Below are positions 56,123 through 64,000 of a stretch of 64,000 bases of DNA, piece by piece; within the stretch, counting starts at the first letter, position 1, and each line of letters opens with the position of its first letter. The notes under the pieces are model-generated. The model searched no databases and was not told the DNA's origin. It saw nothing but the letters and a program-made list of their open reading frames with translations. Position numbers and translations under genes: made by a program. This DNA comes from Sorghum bicolor (Eukaryota > Streptophyta > Magnoliopsida > Poales > Poaceae). The DNA is taken from positions 57,641,695 to 57,705,694 of the forward strand of contig NC_012872.2 in assembly GCF_000003195.3 (NCBI RefSeq), read 5' to 3'.

Positions 56123-57595
56123 GCGCACCGCCGGCGCGGGCAGTGTGTGGCGGCACGCGGCGAGGCGCAGCGGGGAGCGTGCACCGGCTATGCCGTTGCG
56201 TGCATGGCGCCCCGCGGCACGGGCTCCGGGCGAGCACAGTCAGCGTTCGGCAGCCGCGCGGCTCCCACTTCCCCGGCCACGCCCCGCTGACGAGTGGGCG
56301 GCTGGGGGCGCCGGGACCCCATCCCAGTGGCCGCAGCGGGCCTCGCGCTCCGGTGCCTGCGAGCGTGCGGGCGCCGCGACGTGTAAAATGCTGGAATCGC
56401 CTCCTCGCTACGGGTGGGGTCTTGGCAACGAGGCCGGACCACAGCGCCCTTTGCGACGCTGATGCAGCAGCAAAGCAGGGAAGGTGGTGGCGGCCCAGAG
56501 GCAGAGGGGCCGGTCTCTTTCCGGCGGCATCTAGACGAGGAAGATGAGATATCTCGGGATTTTCTTGAGATTTATTCGACAGCAAAGTGGGATTCGCGAG
56601 GCTGAAATTATCTGGGCCGGTAAAGGGCACATGCGCCAGAGCACTGGAGTGGCATGGTTTAGCTTATATAGGCAATCGGGAGAACTCTGCTACTGCTATA
56701 TATATACACACCCTTTTCTTAAAAGAGAAAAGTTACCCTTTGCTCGAGTGATTTGTTTGCCTCCGGCCGTCACATTGAATCTTCATCTCCTGGGAGCGAA
56801 AAGATCAACATCAATAAAAGCAACTTCAGCAAATAAGCGGCGTAGCAAAATATGAATGCCTAGACTAAAAACAGAGTTTCAACGGACAGTCTACTAGAGC
56901 TCTCAAATTTAGATAGAAACTCAAAACCACCCTCCGACCCTCATTCCTATGGCTCCAGGCAAAGCCCCCAAAAAAGGTTTTAGTCTAATTTTCTCTCGCG
57001 TGCGAAACTTCTCCCCACTACTCCTCCGGTAGGTCCTCGACGACAAGCTCCTCTATGGGCACGGCTGCCCTCGCCGGCATGCCCTCCATGGCCGTAACAC
57101 CTCTCAACGACATGCTCCTCTGTGGCTGTGACTTTCCTTGAAGGCACGCCCCTCTGTGGGGATAAGAGAAGAGAATTAGAGGGGATAAGAGAACAGAATT
57201 AGAAGTCGGAGCAGAGAAACATCACAACACAACAGGGAGGGGAAGGAAGATAAGCACAGGACAAGATTGTATTTGAACCATATATGTTTGTTGTTGTACT
57301 TGTCTAAATACCCTCTCTCATCTCTAGCGGTGGCAATATAAGCCAGCACAGGGGACGTGCTATACGCTGGCCGTTGGGCGGCAAGAAAAGTGCCGCCAAA
57401 ATTTTTTTATTTCTGAATTGCTTCGTTGACCGAATTACTGTTATAATACTACATTGCTTCGTTGACCGAATTACTGTTAGTGGGCCAAAAAGTATGCCCA
57501 GCACCATTTGTACCAAGTTTTAAAAAGACCGTCAGCTTAGCTGGTTCCCACAATGGGCCGGGTCTAACTGAGACAAGCCGTGTGCTCTTAGGCCT
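56123..57595. other. GC-rich upstream block and intergenic DNA
   Basis: 56123-56460 is very GC-rich, and overlapping frames on both strands there are composition artefacts. The remainder is mixed. The phrase TTGCTTCGTTGACCGAATTACTGTTA-like occurs twice (57418-57442 and 57453-57477), a 35-bp-period duplication. Confidence 0.4.
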
Positions 57596-58555
57596 TTGGG
57601 AAAGAACAAGTCCACTTCAGATCCCTCAACTTTTATGAAAGTTTGATTTTCATTCTTAAACTCTAAAACCGAATAAAATACATCTCTTAATTTTTAAAAC
57701 CATGCACATTACATCCTTGACATGGTTTTAAAAGCGGTTTTTCTTTTTCTTTTTATTTATTTCGGCTGATTTTTTTGAAAAAATCACAGTAAATCATATA
57801 AAAATTATAAAATAGAAACTTAATTTCGTTGGACTTCAGATAATTAGATCTACATATTGAGTGTATAATATAGTATGTTTTAGTATAATTTTTTTATGTA
57901 CCTTTAGATCTATGCTTTTCTATAATTAATTAGACTAATTATAGACTAATTATAGCTACAGTTTCTATGGTCCAATTGTGATGAAAATTATATGGTGGGC
58001 TAATTATTCTATGCTTGAGTTGTAGTAAAAATTTCATACTCACTGGATCATGTATTACTTAGTTATAGATTTATTTAGGTTTATATTTGTTAAATGTTAA
58101 TAAATCTATAACTAAGTTATACATGATCTAATGAATATGGAATTTTTACCACAGTTTAAAATATAATAATTAGTCCAACATAAAAAATTCATCATAATTG
58201 GATCATACAACCTATAGCTATAAATTACTCTAATTAATTATAGAAAAACATAGATCTAAAGCTACAACAAAACTTTGTACTACTGTGTAGATATACTCAT
58301 CTGGAGTCTAACAAAATCAGATTTACTATTTTATAAATTTTATGTGATTTACTATAATTTTACAAATATTCAACCGAAATAAATAAAAATGAAAAAGACA
58401 AAACTGCCTTCAAAACCGCTCATAACCATGTCAGAGACGTAATATACACGACTTCAGAAGTTAAAAGATGTATTCTACCCGATTTTAAAGTTTAGGAATG
58501 AAAAACAAACTTTCACGAAAATTAAGGGACTAAAAGTGAACTCACTTCTTCCTTT
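57596..58555. mobile_element. ~960-bp fold-back (hairpin) element
   Basis: The whole segment is one imperfect palindrome centred near 58085. The left arm runs from GGGAAAGAACAAGTCCACTT and the right arm ends AAGTGAACTCACTTCTTCC. Paired internal landmarks include AAAGTTTGATTTTCATTC with GAATGAAAAACAAACTTT, ATTTATTTCGGCTGA with TCAACCGAAATAAAT, and AGATCTATGCTTTTCTATAA with TTATAGAAAAACATAGATCT. No coding region is present. The target duplication is not resolved. If transcribed it would form a ~470-bp double-stranded RNA stem. Confidence 0.8.
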
Positions 58556-58997
58556 AGGAAACATGGGCTAGTAGTGTCTTAACGGCTGCAGCACAGGTTC
58601 GTCTAAGCCCATTCCTCTGCGACGGGCCTCTCAAAACTTCGCATAACAGCAGGCCGGGCCGGGGGATTTGAAAACTGAAAGCGAAAGGCAACCCCGTCTT
58701 GTTCCATCGCTACTCGATGCAGTTGTGCTGCCGGTCGTCGCCACCTCGGTACAGATCCATCCTGTTCCTGTGGCAGTCTGGCCTTCGGCGGTGCTGCTGC
58801 AATCACCAATCCACCGTACTACGTCATCCTGAACAGCGGTTTAACAAAACCGGCCGCCGGCCCATGACCAGCCCAGCCAAAACCATCATCACGGTTACAC
58901 TGTGGTTTGGGCTGGAACCCATATACCCGACTAGGTTTCGAGAGACTCCTGCCCCGGTTACGGTCAGAAACCACCAACCCATCGAAACCCAGAAGCG
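58556..58997. other. intergenic upstream of the Gly-rich frame
   Basis: GC-moderate sequence without a recognised gene or TATA box. It could include a leader for the frame at 58998. Confidence 0.3.
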
Positions 58998-59483
58998 ATG
59001 CCTGTGAGCGGCGGCGGCGGCGGCGGGCGCGAGCCGGGCGCAGGCGGACGCGGCACTAGCGAGCGCGAGCTTGAGCCGGGCGCAGGCGGACGCGGCACCA
59101 GTGAGCGTGGCGGCGGCGGCGGATGCGGCACTGGCGAGCTCGAGCGCAATGTCGGCGGGCGCGGTGCGAGAGGGCACGGCACCAGGGAGCGCAGCACGGG
59201 AGGGCACGACACCGGCAGTCGCGAGGTCGAGCATGGCGCCGGCGGTCGCGAGGTGGAGCGCGGCGTCGACAATGAGGGCGACATCTTCGCTCAGGCTCTT
59301 GAGTTGGAGGAAAGATTTTGTGCGACCGAGAAAGCATGGGATCTGCGAGATGCCTGGGCATCTTTATCTGCTAGGCCGGAATTAGAGCATGACTCGCCGG
59401 ACCTTGATGAAAACACCCGAGGCTCCGATTCTCCCTCTGCTCCTAATCCATCTGCACTGGACAAGGTCTCCTTGATATGCTGA
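58998..59483 (+). CDS. Gly/Arg/Glu-rich ORF, 161 aa, uncertain gene
   Basis: The ATG is at 58998 and the TGA at 59481-59483. Residues ~5-90 are low-complexity, with imperfect repeats of EPGAGGRGTSERE and G-G-R-E. Residues ~92-160 look like ordinary protein (GDIFAQALELEERFCATEKA, then DLRDAWASLSARPELEHD), acidic and partly helical. A GT directly after the Asp-Lys codons (GGACAAG|GTCTCC near 59466) could be a splice donor, so the true C-terminus may differ. No known domain is recognised. It may be a genuine lineage-specific gene, a captured exon, or a GC-rich open frame by chance. Confidence 0.3.
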   Translation: MPVSGGGGGGREPGAGGRGTSERELEPGAGGRGTSERGGGGGCGTGELERNVGGRGARGHGTRERSTGGHDTGSREVEHGAGGREVERGVDNEGDIFAQALELEERFCATEKAWDLRDAWASLSARPELEHDSPDLDENTRGSDSPSAPNPSALDKVSLIC

Positions 59484-59959
59484 TCTTGATTATTTCTTGC
59501 CCATATTTGATATGTTGTGTGGATTATCTTGTTTTGTAGATTATCTGGTACCTTGTTATATTTCTAAGATAATATTCTTTTATACAACTTAAATTTTCAG
59601 AGATTAGAATTGAGTGAAAATCACTAGCATGTTGCGATGCACAGCAACACACTCTGCACCTGCAGCTGCACCGAAGATGTTGTTGTTTGCTTCAGTGAAC
59701 ATGTTTTCATGTCCCTATCTGACGACATTCTATATGCCTGCACTGCACAGTTACTTCTTTTTATGCCGATTCTTCAATTACATTCAGTTAGCCAACAGTA
59801 CAATTACATTCAGTTATGCCGATTCTTCATTTTCCATTCAGTTAGCTGCTGCACTGTACAGTTACCTCCTACAAGTAGTTAATTGGTTTCTAGTTACTTT
59901 TTTCTATTTTTGTGTTGCTTTATTAAAAGCTTACAGTAATCTCTGTGTTGAGCCTTGTC
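59484..59959. other. intergenic; local duplication
   Basis: The phrase TTATGCCGATTCTTCA followed by CATTCAGTTAGC occurs twice (near 59761 and 59815). No gene is recognised. Confidence 0.4.
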
Positions 59960-60120
59960 TGTGAAATTTGAGATATAAATCATAATGCTTTGCCCAAGAC
60001 TTGATAGTGTTCGTTAGTACCTCATTGTTTACAGTAGATGTGCAGATGCATGCTGTGAAATTTGAGATATAAATCATTCGTCAGTGCATCATTGTTTACA
60101 GTAGATGTGCAGATGCATGC
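59960..60120. repeat. tandem duplication, ~94-bp and ~67-bp copies
   Basis: Copy 1 (59960-60053) and copy 2 (60054-60120) both start TGTGAAATTTGAGATATAAA and end CAGTAGATGTGCAGATGCAT plus GC. Copy 2 lacks about 27 bp from the middle. Confidence 0.85.
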
Positions 60121-61546
60121 TGCAGAAAGCAATCCTTTTCAGTGTAAAAGCTGGTCCATGCATTTGCATACTATAGGTCAGAGACTCCTCTCTGTCAGAG
60201 CACTGTATAGCAGAAAGCAATGTATTTGTATATTTGTGTAAAACCGGACAAATCCGTCGACCAAACCAAGCCAAGCCAACCCGGCTAGGACGCTAGAGCC
60301 GTTGTGTAACCACGGAAACCAGACCAGCCCAGTCCATTTGCTAAAAAAATGGGTTGGGTTACAAACCCGCTCAAAGCTGGAAAACCCAAACCACGAACAG
60401 GATGAGTACTACGCTCCTCGACGCTTTCGTGCTCTAGCGCTCCACTCGATCCTCCTGTACCATCGCTGAGTGTGCAATACCTTAGCCTGCCGTGCATCGG
60501 GAGGCGGGCCGCCAGGTGAAGGTGAAGCATCGGCGCACGCACGGGCGCTGCGATGGCACTGCGGAGCGACCACGCACAAAATCCACCAGACCGTACCCCT
60601 GTCGGTCACCCAGCCGTGTGGTTCCAGTTCCACCATGCCCTGCCGCTGCCGGCCATGTCTCGCTGAGTCGATCCGCACGCGTGATTCGTGATCGAAAAGG
60701 CTGCCTCCATCACCCATCAGTCCATCCGCCGTGGAATCGAGGGTGATACGGCTCGCACCCCGCGAGCTTTGGCGTCTTCGTCTTGGCCGCTCTCGCATGC
60801 GTCCGTCCCAGGCGCTCGTCGCCTTTGACAGTGCGGTTTTTGTGTTCCCTACAGAGGAGAACACGGGTATAAGGCAGGTTTGCAAACCTCTATTTTTTCC
60901 CTTTTCCTCGGTAATTCCCAGATGCCAGCGACCTACTATAGCCATAATTATCTGGGAACAAAACTGGTATCTGACTTCAATCGTAGCATGCCAACCCTGA
61001 CTCAAGGACTCGAAATGGACTTCGGGTGACTATTTCAAAGTATCGGGCTTAGGCCCATCATACACGGATTCAAGCTATCCTATCCTATGAATGCTGAAAG
61101 CCTGAAACCAGAGCCTGCCTCCGTTAAATTCAGCCCATGGCCGCGGTCGTTCAACAGAGAGGTTTGCTAATACGACGAGGACACCTTGCTTTTTTTTTTT
61201 TTGTCAACTTTCTGTTCACATAGACATGACACAGAAAAATCATCTGCTCCTGCCTTCTTGCTCTTGATCAGCTAGAATAAGAATACTAGTCATCGCAATC
61301 CATATGCACAAAAAAGAAGAAGGCTCGAAAATGTTTTGTAAGTAAACAAAGGGGATCAATCAACAGCCTCTCATCGTGTTCTTCTTGCTCAGCATTGGGC
61401 CCTTGCCAGAAGAATTGTGACCTAGCAGCCGGGCAGGGATACGGCGCTAGCCTGTCCGATCTGCACTGTGACACGATTGGAATGCTACACTGTTTATGGA
61501 CAAGAATTGCTGAAATCTGGGCCGGTGTCCAGTGTCCAGTGGCCAC

Positions 61547-61547
<1 letters not shown>

Positions 61548-61577
<30 letters not shown>
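61548..61577. repeat. (CT)n microsatellite
   Basis: About 15 uninterrupted CT units; likely polymorphic in length. Confidence 0.9.
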
Positions 61578-61580
<3 letters not shown>

Positions 61581-62351
61581 GATGGACATAAAGACATCAA
61601 TAACAGCGTAAGTTGTTGGAATGTTCATTTTGATTTTTTTAACGAAAAAAAAAAGCAACGACTCTTGTACTGATTTCTCTATTCTCTTATCATTTGCAAT
61701 GAGTTGCAGTTGCACAGAGAAGATTCCTACTGCTCCTGCCGTCTTGTTCAATACTAGGGGCCAAGAGTGGATTCAGAGATGGAGATACCAGCAGCCGCAG
61801 CAGCAGGAATCCCAGGTTTTTGTATGTTCGATGAATGATTGAATCCGTCTCATCTCATTGCTGTTGGAGCTAGCTAGCTAGACTGACTGCCGTATTGGCT
61901 TCATCTACCAACAACAGAATTCAAATTAGCATGCCAGCTTAAACGTTCCTGGCGCGGACCCGCTGGAATTTCAAAAATAAGCACAGACACCACTTGCATT
62001 ACCTTTATGCCATGCTACTCAGATGTTTTGCTGGATCGCTAATTTAAAAACCAAAATGCCGATATGTCCAAAAACGTTTGTGTTACATATCATTAATTGA
62101 CATTTTTACATTCCACACTACTACTCCGATCCTAATGTGTTGGTCAAACCTTGATAACAAATACTAGTACTCCTGTACCTGATCACATGAGAGAACACCC
62201 CTGATTTGCAGTTGCAGGGCGACACCTCCCCCGCTTTTCCAGCAACGGGTTTAATCATGAGCCTGGAAGGCTGGAACTAAACAAACCTCCGGGGGCACTT
62301 TCCTGGGAAATCTCCCATCCCACGGTGTGTTCGCTCGCATGTGGCGCGGTG

Positions 62352-62373
62352 GACGACGACGACGACGACGACG
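62352..62373. repeat. (GAC)n microsatellite
   Basis: Seven GAC units in a GC-rich context. Confidence 0.85.
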
Positions 62374-63612
62374 GATGCGTCCAAAACCTGATCGGCATAA
62401 AGCTTGCTCTGCTTTGCCTTTGCTCCAGCGCCTGCAGCTATAGATTATCCCTTACACCATACAAGGACATGTGCATCGGAAGGTAGTAGCCTCCCAATCG
62501 TAATTAACAAAATCTTTATAATAACCTACCAAGCGAAACGACTCGGTTATGTTCATGTTCTTGGTGTTGGAGCCATGCACTGTGCACGACAAGGGAATAA
62601 TTTGAAGGACGATGCATGTTTGGAGACCTGCGGCCACGATTGTTTGTTTGGCTAATAAGCTATGGCTGAAACTATAGTTCGCTGATTTGTTATGAGAAAC
62701 CAACATTATTAAATGACTGACAGATTCGACAGATTAGTTCAAGCGAACTATGCGCGTCCGCGAGTTTTTTTTCAAAAACAAAAAACGCTTCAAACAAAAA
62801 GAGGCCGAGTATGTATATCTTGTGGACACCTGGAGATTCATGTACGCAACACGGCGCCGTAAGCACATGAAGTACAGATTCACGGAGTATAGTTAATCCG
62901 GCGGTTAAATAAATAACTTAATAACAGGATAATGTAGCATCTGTGTGAGACTGTGAGCCAACTAGCTAGCAGCTAGCTAGCTTGGCGTCACGGATGGGAA
63001 AATTAAAGCAAAACTATGTGAGGATGTCGTAATGGCAGTTAGCTTTTCAACTGCATACAGATGGCTGGACACGACTTGTGTGGTTGGAGTTGGACACGAC
63101 TGAGCTGTACTAGGCTGTAGTAGTGATTTTCCACCGTTAGGAGGAGTACTATGCATCACCGTCTCTTGCGAAGAGCAGCTTTCGCAGAACGAGGGAAGAG
63201 ATGAGGTGATGTGCACTGCCCGTCGCCAGGGGCCAGCAGTATTGTGTTCCATCGGATCACGACCGTGCTTGTAATCCGTTCTCTGAACCCATGATTATGT
63301 TGGGAACACAATCACAACCCAAATTGCCCATTTGCTTCTGCTTTTTTGCCCCGTTATTGATGAGATCAAAACATCTAGCTGGATCGGGGAACTTATTATT
63401 CTGTCGACGATAAGGGTTATCAAAACTGATCCGTCATATCAGTCCGTATGCATGCATATGGCGTGCTACTGCTAGAATAAGAGCGAGAGAATTCGTTCCT
63501 TCCGCCTCGTTCATGTGGCTAATAAGTTAAAGCAAAAAATACTGTTATCTGATTTATTATGATAGAAAAACACCGCTAAATATTTGGTAGATTCGGCTGA
63601 TAAAGCGCCTAA

Positions 63613-63851
63613 GGCCTTGTTTTGTTCACCCCAAAAATTAAAAACTTTTTATCCGTCACATAAAATCTTGCGGCACATGCACGGAGTACTAAATATATAT
63701 CAAAATAAAAACTAATTACACAGTTTACCTGTAAATAATCGCGAGATGAATCTTTTGAGTCTAGTTAGTCTATAATTAAATAATAATTGTCAAATAAAAA
63801 CGAAAGTGCTATAATACTGAAAACTAAAAAAATTTCACAACTAAACAAGCC
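63613..63851. mobile_element. GGCC-type MITE, TSD TAA
   Basis: A 239-bp copy with ends GGCCTTGTTTTGTTCACC and ACAACTAAACAAGCC, flanked by TAA at 63610-63612 and 63852-63854. The remaining 146 bp to the window end show no gene. Confidence 0.85.
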
Positions 63852-64000
63852 TAAGCAAACAAGACGGAATTCGTCCCCGTGCCATGCATGTAGCATATAC
63901 ATGTACCGTACTAGTACCCGTTTGTATGGACTCAACACTCAAGGTCAAGGACCCCCAAAATCTGCCCTAGCTAGCTAGTGTCATGCGTGTCGTCCACTGA

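Larger units (their letters stand above)
60121..63612. other. intergenic; microsatellites, no gene supported
   Basis: Holds a (CT)n tract (61548-61577), a (GAC)n tract (62352-62373), a T-run (61190-61201) and scattered open frames without domains. A donor-like GTAAGT near 61609 and an acceptor-like GAGTTGCAG near 61708 are suggestive of an intron but no coherent coding sequence joins them. Confidence 0.35.

Noticed and set aside
61609..61842. Possible intron (GTAAGT near 61609, acceptor near 61708) and a short downstream frame
   Set aside because: No coherent coding sequence spans the putative junction and the upstream exon would end in a CT microsatellite; too weak to list as a gene.

Overview
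This window is plant nuclear DNA from a grass, most likely sorghum or a close Andropogoneae relative. The genus is an inference. It rests on sparse, partly intron-containing genes, very GC-rich grass-type coding sequence set in AT-rich intergenic DNA, and dozens of short MITEs beginning GGCCTTGTTTAGTT. The genes are not arranged in operons; each is an independent transcription unit in a landscape dominated by transposable elements.

Layout. 1-740: a nuclear tRNA-Ile(AAT) gene on the minus strand, next to a decayed tandem array that repeats its 3' end. 3403-4887 (minus): an intronless GRAS-domain gene resembling the SLR1-like (DELLA-related but DELLA-less) group. 5.4-26.2 kb: a gene-poor stretch filled with MITEs of at least three kinds (GGCC-type with 3-bp target duplications, GAGC-type with TTA duplications, Stowaway-type with TA duplications), plus a 1,028-bp Mutator-like element with ~260-bp terminal inverted repeats and a perfect 9-bp target duplication (17669-18696). 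26379-27957 (plus): a two-exon F-box gene with a TATA box. 30369-34710 (minus): a five-exon gene for a plastid ATP/ADP translocase (NTT family, 636 aa). 35914-47553 (plus): a complete and very young Ty3/gypsy chromovirus-type LTR retrotransposon with 2.74-kb LTRs, an extra ORF (orf0) before gag-pol, and an intact single-frame gag-pol. 48.5-54.3 kb: MITEs (one nested in another of its own family), a LINE 3'-end relic, and a TIR-bounded segment carrying an LSU-like (RESPONSE TO LOW SULFUR) reading frame with a premature stop. 55689-55868 (minus): a small gene for a 59-aa acidic protein with a well-placed TATA box. 57.6-64 kb: a ~960-bp fold-back element, a Gly/Arg/Glu-rich reading frame of unknown status, local duplications, microsatellites and a terminal MITE.

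The host genes touch gibberellin-type growth regulation (GRAS), protein turnover (F-box), plastid energy import (NTT) and possibly sulfur status (LSU-like copy). Nothing in the sequence shows that they act together. The strongest candidates for something under-described are all linked to mobile DNA: a cryptic acidic exon pair joined across a GC-AG intron inside each retrotransposon LTR; splice-acceptor-like sites abutting the orf0 and gag-pol start codons; the TIR-flanked LSU-like copy; and self-nesting GGCC MITEs with relaxed 3-bp target sites. All comparisons were made by eye; no alignment or database search was run.
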